From positions 62,001 to 126,000 of the forward strand of contig WNKP01000013.1 in the NCBI GenBank assembly GCA_009797885.1: a DNA stretch of 64,000 nt, in the 5' to 3' direction. Made by a program: the position numbers and the translations under genes. This document shows positions 54,066 through 63,900 of this stretch, piece after piece. The notes below the pieces were generated by a model, which saw only the letters and a program-made list of their open reading frames with translations, was not told where the DNA came from and did not search any database. Source of the DNA: Flavobacteriaceae bacterium GF1 (GTDB lineage Bacteria; Bacteroidota; Bacteroidia; Flavobacteriales; Flavobacteriaceae). The stretch's first letter is position 1, and each line of letters begins with the position of its first letter.

Positions 54066-56219
54066 ATGTCCAGTTTTAAGCTATACAAGCAACACGACAA
54101 AATGGACTGTGGCCCAACATGTCTAAAAATGATTGCAAGTTTTTATGGTAAGGAGATAGCTTTAAGTCGTTTAAGGGAACTATGTTATTTAAATCGTGAA
54201 GGTGTTTCCATAATGGGAATATCACATGCAGCAGAGAGTATTGGGTTTAGTTCAATAGGAACAAGAGTGGATTTAAGTACTTTAATGAACAAGGTGCCAC
54301 TGCCTTGCATTGTCCATTGGAGGTACAGTCATTTTGTGGTTGTTTACAAAACAAGTAAAACACATGTATTCATAGCTGATCCGGAAGAAGGGAAGAAAAA
54401 AATGCATGCAAAGGAATTTAAAAGAGAGTGGTGTAGCGACGAGAAAAGTGGTCTTGTTCTATTATTGGAGCCAACCCCCGCATTTTATGAAAATCAAGAA
54501 GACAACAGGGCGACATTTACCTATTTTTTGAAATACTTCTTGCCTCATAAAAATTTGATAATACAAATTTTTATGGCCATTATTTTTTCAAGTATAACGA
54601 GTTTACTAACTCCCTTCTTTACTCAATCCATAGTTGACATTGGCATACTGGGTAATAACCTAAAGTTCATTTATATCGTTTTACTTGCCCAATTCATGCT
54701 CACAATGGGGAATGTATTTATTTCATTTATGCAATCTTGGGTTTCTTTGCATTTGAGTCTTAGGGTAAGTCTTTCTTTTATTATCGGTTATTTATCAAAA
54801 CTCTTACAAATGCCATTCACCTTTTTTGAACAAAAGACGGTTGGCGATATAACTCAACGAATAACGGATAATTCTAGAATAGAACGTTTCTTAAATGACT
54901 CTATATTTTCCCTTCTGGTGTCGCTATTTAATTTTATCATGTATTCGGGTATATTGGCGTTCTACAATATCAAATTACTCTTCGTTTTTTTTATTGGAAA
55001 CACGATTTATGTTGTTTGGGTGCTGCTCTTTCTGAAGAAAAGAAGAGAGTTTGACAATGAGAATTTCAAAATTACAGCTCAGAGTGAAAATAAAATTCTT
55101 CAATTGTTCTTTGGTGCTCGTGAAATCATTTTGAACAACATCGAAAAAGAAAAAAGATGGGAATGGGAATATGTGAAGTCCAAAGAATACTACTTGGAAA
55201 AGAAAATACTTTATTGGGAAGAGCTCCAGGTCTCGGGTGGAACACTAATCAACACCCTATCCGGTCTGTTGATTAGCCTTTTTGTAGCGTTAGAGGTGAT
55301 AAATGGAAACATGACCTTGGGAATGATGTTGGCTGTTCAATTTATTATGGGGCAAATCCAGGTTCCATTGAGTTCCTTTATAGGAATAGTACATTCCTAT
55401 CAAGATGCTAGAATAAGCTTAGAAAGGCTGACAGAGGTCTTCAATTATACGCATGACAAAAATGCTGTTCTAACCGATGTTGATGAAAACAGTGATATCA
55501 CTATGAAAAATGTAACTTTTCAGTATGGCGGACCGAATTCTCCAAAAATACTAGATAACATAAATTTAACTATCCCGTCCAATAAGATTACCGCTATAGT
55601 TGGCAGCAGCGGAAGCGGCAAAACAACCATATTGAAATTACTTTTGAAATTATACCAACCCATTGAAGGTGATATTTTAATTGGAAAGAAAAAACTTAAA
55701 TATATTCAAGATTCATTTTGGAGGGATAACTGTGGTGTAGTAATGCAGGACAATTACATTTTTGACGATACCATCTTGAACAACATAATCTTGAAGAATT
55801 TAAATTCAATTGATTACGAAAGATTGGAGTATTCCGTTGATATTGCTAACATAAAGGATTGGATTGATTCATTGCCCTTAGGTTATTCCACAAAAATAGG
55901 TCTAGAAGGGGTTGGTCTAAGTGAGGGGCAAAAACAACGTTTGTTAATTGCCAGAGCAATATATAAGAATTCCAAGTATATCTTTTTAGATGAAGCAACA
56001 AATTCATTGGATGCTAAAAACGAAAAAATAATAATTGAGAAATTATCAAAAGCCATAAAGAACAAAACAGTAGTAATAATTGCCCACAGGCTAAGTACAA
56101 TTAAGTCTTCGGACCAAATAATCTTATTACATAAAGGAAAGATTGTTGAAAGTGGAAATCACGACGAGTTGATTAAAAATAAAGGTCATTATTATCAACT
56201 AGTTAATAGTCAGTTGTAA
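54066..56219 (+). CDS. C39 peptidase-containing ABC transporter (PCAT)
   Basis: A 717-residue bifunctional exporter. Residues 1-130 are a C39 protease: Gln9, catalytic Cys15 in DCGPTC, His89 in YSHFVV and Asp105 in IADPEEG. It removes the leader after Gly-Gly. The ABC membrane domain with six helices follows (about 160-450), then the ATPase with Walker A GSSGSGKTT, signature LSEGQKQRL and Walker B YIFLDEATNSLD. The intact catalytic triad supports processing of the adjacent peptide. The stop overlaps the next gene's ATG (TAATG). Confidence 0.95.
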   Translation: MSSFKLYKQHDKMDCGPTCLKMIASFYGKEIALSRLRELCYLNREGVSIMGISHAAESIGFSSIGTRVDLSTLMNKVPLPCIVHWRYSHFVVVYKTSKTHVFIADPEEGKKKMHAKEFKREWCSDEKSGLVLLLEPTPAFYENQEDNRATFTYFLKYFLPHKNLIIQIFMAIIFSSITSLLTPFFTQSIVDIGILGNNLKFIYIVLLAQFMLTMGNVFISFMQSWVSLHLSLRVSLSFIIGYLSKLLQMPFTFFEQKTVGDITQRITDNSRIERFLNDSIFSLLVSLFNFIMYSGILAFYNIKLLFVFFIGNTIYVVWVLLFLKKRREFDNENFKITAQSENKILQLFFGAREIILNNIEKEKRWEWEYVKSKEYYLEKKILYWEELQVSGGTLINTLSGLLISLFVALEVINGNMTLGMMLAVQFIMGQIQVPLSSFIGIVHSYQDARISLERLTEVFNYTHDKNAVLTDVDENSDITMKNVTFQYGGPNSPKILDNINLTIPSNKITAIVGSSGSGKTTILKLLLKLYQPIEGDILIGKKKLKYIQDSFWRDNCGVVMQDNYIFDDTILNNIILKNLNSIDYERLEYSVDIANIKDWIDSLPLGYSTKIGLEGVGLSEGQKQRLLIARAIYKNSKYIFLDEATNSLDAKNEKIIIEKLSKAIKNKTVVIIAHRLSTIKSSDQIILLHKGKIVESGNHDELIKNKGHYYQLVNSQL

Positions 56220-57823
56220 TGCTTTGGAAAGAAAAAAAACATCCTTTATCCAGTTGCATACATGAGCTGTTTAAACTAATTAATATCAAAGTGACATTTC
56301 ACACGTTGAACAAATCACTTTTGGAGCATCCTGATTTCCCTTCTCTGTATGCTGTTTCTGGAGTTTTGTCTTTTTTTTCAGTTAAAAACAAAGGTGTTAG
56401 GATATGTAAAGAAGAGCTAACCCAGGTAGAAACACCGTTTCTCGCTAAGGACAGGGAGGATAATTTAGTAATAGTTGATAAAATTGAAAATGATAAAATT
56501 AGTTTATACTCCCATTCTTCGGGATGGGAAACAACATCATTAAATGATTTCTTGACCTTATGGAACAATGATATTTTGATTTTACTCGATAGTAGTTCCT
56601 CTTTTCAAGAAGAGAATTATCACAAGAAAAAAAGGCGAGAAACTTTAGTAAAAATGAGAGTTTCTTTTTCACTTGTTTTGTTGTTCTTGTGCCTTTTTTT
56701 TACCGCATTTAAATTAAACACCATTCTTGGTGTATCATATTTAATTCTGAAGTCAATTGGATTTTATGTGTCATTATTGCTAGCCGCTAAATTGATCGAC
56801 AACAATATTGATTACGCATTTTGCCATATAACTCCAAAGATGGATTGCAATGCTGTGCTGGATTCTAAAGCATCAAAACTTACGAGTTGGCTTTCACTTA
56901 CAGATATAAGCTTAATTTATTATTCAGGATCATTAATTTGTCTGATGTTGATTGGCTTAACTGATAGGCACAACGTTTATGGGGGCTTGAATGTCCTGTT
57001 TTTACTATCTCTATTAGCATTACCAATTACTTTTCTGTCAATTTTTTATCAAGGTATCAAGTTAAAAAAATGGTGCTTTCTTTGTCTTGTTCTTGTTTTG
57101 ATTATGTGGTCTGAAGGAACTTTGGCATTTTATTATTATACAACTGCCAATTTTGCGACAATAGAAATTCAGGAGTTTTATATAACGGCCTTTATATTTT
57201 TTATGAGTGGTCTGTTATGGCTTTTTATTAGGGACACTTCAAACAATTTAGAAGACCGAAAGAAAATCAAATATGAGTATGAAAGACTAACAAATGACCT
57301 CATGATTTTTGAAGTTATTCAAAACAAACAGGATAAGTATGATTTAGATTTTAAGACAACGGAAATCCTGGTTGGAAGTTCAGAAGCCAAAAACAAACTC
57401 ACTATTGCCATAAATCCTTTTTGTGGAGCTTGCTCCAAAGATTTTATCCAAATATATAAATTGGTAAAAAAGCATCCTTTGTTTTGTTCAGTTCGAATGA
57501 TCTTTTACGTAGATGTTAAATCGAAATCTGAAGAATTGGAATTGTCCTTGAAACTAGTTGAAAATTATCTTTTTGACAGGGATGGGTTTTTAGAGGTCTT
57601 ATTTGTTTGGTTTTCAACTAAAAAAATTATCCAAAAATCGCATGTTTTGAAAGAGAATGCATCTTTAAGTTCTAAGTCTGCGAACATATTGGAGCATCAT
57701 TACAACTGGTTGGTCAATAATAAAATTAGATTTACCCCTACTATTTTTTTTAACGATAGATTACTATCCCAAACCTATTCCATCGATAAAATTGAGAAAA
57801 ATATTGACATTCATAATTGGTGA
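56219..57823 (+). CDS. VKOR-thioredoxin disulfide-forming membrane protein with inactive C39-like N-terminus
   Basis: A 534-residue protein in three parts. Residues 1-125 resemble a C39-like domain without the catalytic Cys-His pair. Residues about 145-335 are a vitamin K epoxide reductase-type membrane domain with the two cysteine pairs Cys202/Cys210 and Cys286/Cys289 (WCFLC). Residues about 380-534 are a thioredoxin/DsbA-like domain with CGAC (Cys402, Cys405) and a TPT cis-proline segment. The enzyme should make disulfides outside the cytoplasm and recycle electrons to quinone. Its translational coupling to the exporter points to the four-cysteine peptide as substrate. Confidence 0.93.
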   Translation: MLWKEKKHPLSSCIHELFKLINIKVTFHTLNKSLLEHPDFPSLYAVSGVLSFFSVKNKGVRICKEELTQVETPFLAKDREDNLVIVDKIENDKISLYSHSSGWETTSLNDFLTLWNNDILILLDSSSSFQEENYHKKKRRETLVKMRVSFSLVLLFLCLFFTAFKLNTILGVSYLILKSIGFYVSLLLAAKLIDNNIDYAFCHITPKMDCNAVLDSKASKLTSWLSLTDISLIYYSGSLICLMLIGLTDRHNVYGGLNVLFLLSLLALPITFLSIFYQGIKLKKWCFLCLVLVLIMWSEGTLAFYYYTTANFATIEIQEFYITAFIFFMSGLLWLFIRDTSNNLEDRKKIKYEYERLTNDLMIFEVIQNKQDKYDLDFKTTEILVGSSEAKNKLTIAINPFCGACSKDFIQIYKLVKKHPLFCSVRMIFYVDVKSKSEELELSLKLVENYLFDRDGFLEVLFVWFSTKKIIQKSHVLKENASLSSKSANILEHHYNWLVNNKIRFTPTIFFNDRLLSQTYSIDKIEKNIDIHNW

Positions 57824-57826
57824 ATT

Positions 57827-58681
57827 TCATCCCAAATATTTACTAATCTCCTTATGGATACCGTTATTGGTATTTCTCCACCATAAAAGAATTTCTTTTT
57901 GCTGTTTAATTAGTTTTTCCTTTTGGGACAATAGCAATACACACTTTTCATAACCTTCTTCCCAATTCCTGGCAAATAACCAAGGTGGTTTTTTGTCATA
58001 AACAAATGTTTCTTCAATCTCTCTATTGATCCCTACCACAATAGGTATAGCACCACATATCGAAGCCTCATATAGTCTGAAACAATCAAGCTTTTCTCCA
58101 CCTCTGCCGCATGGAACAAAAATGGAATCAAGATAGATACTTTTCATTTTTCCAATGTCTATATTATCCGAGAAAAAATTATTGGGAATCCTACGCATGC
58201 TTTCTAGCATATAACCTCTATCTTCTTTATACATATTCCCAACAAAACTCCAATTCAATCGCCTCTCAGAAATAGGCTTTATTTTAATTGTGCTGGAAAG
58301 ATGACCATTTAACATCCCGGTACCATACCCCAAGGGTATTAGTTTAATATTTGAGAAGTTCAAATATGAAGGGTGATAATGTTGTCTTAGTAATAAACAT
58401 GTATATTTTGCTAAATTCTGATAAACACTTCTAGTACCGTATTCATCTGATAAATGAACAATAATCTTAGGTTTTAAATGTTTAACTATTTTCAAAATTT
58501 CTTCATAGGTAATATAATTTGAAGAAAAAGCTAAAACAATATCAGATTCTTCTTTTTTTAAGAAAAAATTTAAATTCAACAATTGTTCAGTAGTAGATTC
58601 CATTGTTTCCATTCCTTGAAAAACTTCTTTACAGATGTAGTCCTTTTCCCAAGAAGCTTCTTTATGGTAAATCAAAGTCAT
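57827..58681 (-). CDS. exostosin-like (GT47-type) glycosyltransferase
   Basis: A 284-residue protein with a GT-B C-terminal half typical of exostosin-like enzymes: WSFVGNM, FVPCGRGGEKLDCFRLYEA and SICGAIPIVVG. The nucleotide-sugar site would be in that segment. No signal peptide. It converges on the VKOR gene with only three bases between. Shared AT-rich composition suggests it belongs to the same island, perhaps as a further sugar transferase. Acceptor unknown. Confidence 0.82.
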   Translation of the reverse strand: MTLIYHKEASWEKDYICKEVFQGMETMESTTEQLLNLNFFLKKEESDIVLAFSSNYITYEEILKIVKHLKPKIIVHLSDEYGTRSVYQNLAKYTCLLLRQHYHPSYLNFSNIKLIPLGYGTGMLNGHLSSTIKIKPISERRLNWSFVGNMYKEDRGYMLESMRRIPNNFFSDNIDIGKMKSIYLDSIFVPCGRGGEKLDCFRLYEASICGAIPIVVGINREIEETFVYDKKPPWLFARNWEEGYEKCVLLLSQKEKLIKQQKEILLWWRNTNNGIHKEISKYLG

Positions 58682-58873
58682 GATTACTATTTTTCTGATT
58701 TAAATCCACTTAATTGAAGGCCTGAACAATTATAAACAGCCAAGTCCTAAAATACTAAAATATCTTGTTGAATATTTCGATTGAGAAAGAATAAAATCCA
58801 TACAGAATATTGAATGTCATTAGACTATAATTGATTATTCCCTCAAATTGCACGCTGGCCATAACTTGTATGA

Positions 58874-59177
58874 CTACCCTTTACGCCGTGTAACGTCATT
58901 CAATTTTTCAAGGACTTTTAATGGTGTTAAAAGGTCTTTTCCCCCTGTTTCCGTAACCTCCATAGGGACGTTCATAGTTGTACGTCTTGAGCCATTTGTA
59001 AAAATATTCCTGCAATTGTTTTATACAGTTGTGTATGGTATTTCTGAAGGCCTCGAAGGCGTTACTCAGTACTTCAGCTAGCCAAAATACCGACGAACGG
59101 TTCCTTGCCAGTTTCTCTTTTGAATCTTTGCTCTTGGTCTTTGTTTTTATGTCCTTTTGTGAAGTCAATGCTATCAA
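58874..59177 (-). pseudogene. decayed C-terminus of a DDE-type transposase
   Basis: Minus-strand reading ends in QLQEYFYKWLKTYNYERPYGG then NRGKRPFNTIK. After a one-base shift it gives LEKLNDVTRRKG and a stop at 58874-58876. LxxxLxxYNxxRPHxxLGxxxPxxxI is the C-terminal signature of integrase-core transposases (IS3/IS481 type). The upstream part has no recognisable catalytic core. Bases 58682-58873 show no gene. It marks the right end of the AT-rich island. Confidence 0.75.
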
Positions 59178-59200
59178 AAAACCCTCCGATTGGAGGGTTT
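59176..59200 (-). terminator. intrinsic terminator after second susD
   Basis: AAACCCTCC (59179-59187) pairs with GGAGGGTTT (59192-59200), loop GATT. On the minus strand a T run follows (plus-strand A run 59176-59181). About 30 bases past the susD stop. Confidence 0.9.
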
Positions 59201-59230
59201 TAAGAAATATAGTACACTAATGCTTTACCG

Positions 59231-60895
59231 TTAGTTCTGATCCGCTGGGGTCAAATTTGGATTGGCATCAATTTCCTGTTGCGGAATTTTAAAAATCCAA
59301 TCATCGTTCACAGAAGGCCTTTCCACTTGGTACGCCTCTTGATAGAGTACTGCGGAAGCTCCCGATCCACCATCTGCCTCATGATCGATTCCTTCGTCCC
59401 ATCGTATGTGATCGGTATATCCAAAACCTTCGCCCCATAACTCTACACGTCGCTGGAACTTAATATGATCCATCATGGCCTCTTGCGTATTAAAGACGGT
59501 AACGTCATATGCGCTATCACGCTCCTCGCCCAGAGGTCGTAACGCTTCCTGTGCCCCGGGGATATCCCCCATCATGGCCATTGCTTCGGCTTCGATCAAA
59601 TACATCTCTGAAGAACGCATATAGATTACATCGTCTGGATCGATGGAGCCAGGATTTGCATTCTTCATCTTAAAGTGCATGTACGGATGCAGGTTAAAAC
59701 GAGTGGTTATGCCATAGACCGCATTCAATGAATCCACAGCGGCATTGAACTCATCCTCATCCGTAAAGTTGGGATCGTTGCCGAAACCTCCTTGGTTATT
59801 GGCGGCCGAAGTATTGGTATTGGGGGCATTGATAATAAATACATCCTTTCTGTAATCTGTATCAGGAATGGCATCGACCACCCTTCGGTCCGCAATTTTA
59901 GGGTTGTTCCTAACCTGACTACCATTGAATGTATTGCTCATTAGGTAAAAATAGGAACGGAAAAATGTGGTCTCCGGGGCTATAACATTACTCCCCCAAA
60001 TAACCTCGGAAAGTTCATTGGTGTTAAACCCAGACTTCCAATCAGCTTCACCCATCAAGGGATAACCTTCACGGGCCATCACTGCGGCATCCGCAGCAGC
60101 TTGCCACTCACCTTTGGATAGGTGCGTCCTGGCCAAGAGACCGTAGGCCACATTCACATTCAATTGTGATTTAGCTGCTGCACCGGCACCACCCCCGGGA
60201 GCTGCCAATCCGGCATTCTCAAATGTAGTGATTGCTAAATTCAAATCAGATTCAATTTGAGTATAGACTTCCTGAACCGTCGATCTTGGCTCACTGGTAA
60301 ACGGCACTTCAGAGGAAAACAATAAGGGTACACCGGGATCTGAGGAAGGGTTCCCGATCAAATAGCCCCTGGCATAGTGCTGGACCAATGAAAGGTAGGC
60401 ATATCCCCTATAGGTATAGGCCTGGCCCAAAATCCCGTTCAATGTATTGGTTTCCACCAAACTCCCGTCTGCAACTCCCTCCGTAATTCTATTGATAAGG
60501 ATATTGGCCCCCAATATGGTATTGTAACGATGGTGCCATAAAATCCTACTTGTCAAAGAGGTGGGCAGGGTGTGGGAGTTCCATTGCATTTCCGTCCGCC
60601 ATCCCAAATTGTTGGCGTTTGCTGAATGAATGATCCCACCACTCAAAAGATCGCCCAGGGGCACCCAATAATGGTTACCTGCCCGCTGTGTACTACCCCC
60701 GCTGAAAATGGTTTGGGATTGGGAAAACAGGCTACGGTGCAATCCGTCAATAATAAGCTGCATATTGTTTTCGTTGGCAAGTGCTTCAGAAGCAGATATG
60801 GCATCCGTGGGCGTCCTTTCCAGAAAATCCTCATCACAAGATGTCATGGTAATCGCAAGGACTGCGAATAACAAGAATTTTATTTTGCTTGACAT
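59231..60895 (-). CDS. SusD/RagB lipoprotein (second pair)
   Basis: A 554-residue SusD-family lipoprotein (lipobox TSC, Cys20). The N-terminal CDEDFLERTPTDAIS is typical of the family, with the C-terminal YMRSSEMYLIEAEAMA and FQRRVELWGEGFGYTDHIRW hallmarks. It lies downstream of its SusC (25-base gap) and ends in a terminator. Only distantly similar to the first SusD in this window. Ligand unknown. Confidence 0.95.
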   Translation of the reverse strand: MSSKIKFLLFAVLAITMTSCDEDFLERTPTDAISASEALANENNMQLIIDGLHRSLFSQSQTIFSGGSTQRAGNHYWVPLGDLLSGGIIHSANANNLGWRTEMQWNSHTLPTSLTSRILWHHRYNTILGANILINRITEGVADGSLVETNTLNGILGQAYTYRGYAYLSLVQHYARGYLIGNPSSDPGVPLLFSSEVPFTSEPRSTVQEVYTQIESDLNLAITTFENAGLAAPGGGAGAAAKSQLNVNVAYGLLARTHLSKGEWQAAADAAVMAREGYPLMGEADWKSGFNTNELSEVIWGSNVIAPETTFFRSYFYLMSNTFNGSQVRNNPKIADRRVVDAIPDTDYRKDVFIINAPNTNTSAANNQGGFGNDPNFTDEDEFNAAVDSLNAVYGITTRFNLHPYMHFKMKNANPGSIDPDDVIYMRSSEMYLIEAEAMAMMGDIPGAQEALRPLGEERDSAYDVTVFNTQEAMMDHIKFQRRVELWGEGFGYTDHIRWDEGIDHEADGGSGASAVLYQEAYQVERPSVNDDWIFKIPQQEIDANPNLTPADQN

Positions 60896-60920
60896 AACGA
60901 TTATAGTTTTTATTTATGAA

Positions 60921-63900
60921 TTAGAATGATACGTTTAGACCTAAGGAAATAATTCTTGCTGGGCTAAAGTCATTACCCTGAGGTGCACCTGCAAATTCAA
61001 ACTGGGGATCCAATCCTGTTCTTTTACTCTTAAGATACAAATTTTCCCCTGTTAGTGTAACCCTCAGGCTATTGAGTCCTAATTGTTCTGAAATTTTATT
61101 GTTGAAAGTATACCCAAGGTTAACATTTCTCAAGGACCAAAATGATGCATCCGTTAAAAATCTGTCGGACAATTCCCTGACCAGGTTAGGATTTCCATTT
61201 TCCATTCTAGGTACACTGGTGATGTCCCCTGGCTGTCTCCAAGCGTTCATAATGTCCGGGTGAAGTGCCCTTCCAAAAGACCCGCTATGCATAATGTCAA
61301 AATATCCCCTATCCAGGACTTTACCCCCAATACCATAGGTTATCAAGACATCCAATGAAAACCCTTTATAGGTAAGGCTATTGGCAACCGAGCCTAAAAG
61401 ATCCGGTACGGAGGTATCCCCTGTGTAGGCCCTTTCCGTTTCTTGCCAGTCATTGGTGGTCATTTGATTTCCGTTGCCATCCAACACGGGAACGCTCTCC
61501 CCATTTTCATCAAGTTCGTACATTAGGAACAACTGGTCCCCATTATCCGGATCAACACCGGCCGTTCTCCACAAAAAGAAATCAAATCGGGATCGTCCCT
61601 CTGCCCATCGTGCTTCATCTTCTATGAAGGGAGTCGGCAAACTGGTAATCTCATTCTTAAATGTAGAACCCTGTAAGGTAAGGTCCCATCTAAAATCACC
61701 CGTATCAACCAGATGTGTGGTCAATCCTATTTCCCAACCGGAATTGAACATATCTCCTGCATTTGTAGGAAATTCGTTTATTCCATTACTTGGCGCTATG
61801 GGTAAGTTAATAAGTAGATCGGAAGAGTTCCGCTTATAGTATTCCACGGAGCCCTCCAGGAAATTGTCGAACAGTGCAAACTCCAATGCGACATCAAAAT
61901 TCTCCAACGTTTCCCATATTAAATTCGGATTACCTAAATCCGTAAATATGGCACCTGGAGCTGCGGCATTTGAAGTGATGGTGAACCTAGGTTGGGATAT
62001 GAAAAAGTCATCCACAAATTCGCCTACAGTATTAATGCTACCCAAGGCGTCATTTCCAACTTCACCATAGGAACCCCTTAGTTTTAATTGATTGACCCAA
62101 GATACATTTTCCATAAACGTCTCTTGATCTATTCTCCAGGAAGCACCCACGGAGTAGAACGTACCCCATCTGGTATCCCGGTCAAAGACCGATGAACCAT
62201 CCCTTCTGACCGAGGCACTTAAGTAGTACCTGTTGTCAAAGTTATAGTTGGTCCTCAAAAAGTACCCCTCAAGGCCTTTTTCGGTGGTCAATCCATCCAA
62301 ATCCACAATATTTGAGAAGTTGGCAAATTCAAAGATTCCATTGGATGCCTGCACAGTGGCCAAACCTTCGTTCTGTGAAAAAATCCGCTCAAAGCTCTCA
62401 TGCCCGGCCGTGATGTCTATGTTGTGGTTACCAAAGCTCTTGATATAGGTCAGGATTTGGTTGAAGTTCTCTACCGTTCTTCTGCCTCGTTCTTCACCAT
62501 ATCGTCCATCGGGCTGAGCATCCCCAATGATCGCATTTTCATACTCCTTCTCAATTTCTTCATTAATATCCCTACCATAATTCACCCTAAGGTTAAGACC
62601 ATCCAGGATTTCGATATCCGCAAAAAAACGGAATCCATAGGTGTTGTCCCTATCGCGTTCATCGTTTAAAAGAAGTTCTTGAAGTGCATGACGACCTTGG
62701 TTAATAGGTCTAGAACCGATATTGAACTCAGCAAAACCCTCACCGTTGTCAAATACAAGGTCCCCGAATTCATCCCTTACAAGGTTACCCTGTAAATCGT
62801 TCACATAAACAGGATAAATCGCACCCACATTGTTGGCAAAGCCAAAAGGGTTTACAATACTGTTCAATCCTGCAGAACTCGGCCCTACAGCCTCTGTAAT
62901 GGTAATGTTGGCACTACCTCCCATGGTAATACGTTCATTGACATCGAATTCGGCATTTAACCGAGTCGTTAACCTGTCGAAACTTGATGTGACCGCAAAT
63001 CCTTCTTCATCCAGATAAGATGCGGAGAAGAATACTTTATGGTTCTCTCCTCCCGCGGAGATATTGACATTGTAATTCTGTCTAACCCCGGTTTGCTCCA
63101 GTACATCAAACCAATCCAAACTCTGATAGATTACCTGCGCGTTCGGGTTTATTCGGCCGTCTGTTCCCACAATCTGGTCATTGGGTACGTTAAACGGGTT
63201 GTATCCCAATTGATTGTATATGTTCGCGGAGGCAAATGCGGGATCACCGCCACCTGCCGAGGAATTCTTTAAGGCTTCCCACATGATCTCATAATACTGC
63301 CGGGGACCGATCCGATCAAATGGGGGAACCGCTCTGGTGACCAGACCATATTGCATGGAGGCATTTACCTGCACCCCTTCCCTATTACCACTTTTTGTGG
63401 TAATCATCACCACTCCGTTTGCCGCCCTGGAACCGTAAAGGGCTGTAGAAGCGGCATCTTTCAATATGGTGAAGGATTCTATGTCTTCCTGGTTGATTGT
63501 GTTCAAATTACCTTCGAATTGGATACCATCAACAATGAAGAGGGGATCGGTATCACCGTTCAGTGTTCCCACACCCCGAATTACAATACTTGGTGTTGAA
63601 CCAGGTTGTCCATTTGTGGATGTAAACTGAACACCTGTTGCCCGACCTTCTATGGCCGCTATGGGGGATGTAACATTCCTTATGGCCAAATCCTCAGCAC
63701 CCACAACGCTGGCCGAACCCGTGAAGGCCTCCTTGGTAGTAGTACCATACGCGGTTACAATCACCTCATCCAGGGCTTGGGCATCCTCTTCCATTTGAAC
63801 ATTTATGGTATTGGCAGCCCCAACTACCCTTCGCTCCGTTTTTTGTCCTATATAGGTAAATAGGAGGGCCTGTCCCTCTGCAACATTGATTGCATAATTT

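Noticed and set aside
58908-59177. 89-residue open frame as a functional gene
   Set aside because: It is a transposase C-terminus interrupted by a frameshift, with no catalytic core.
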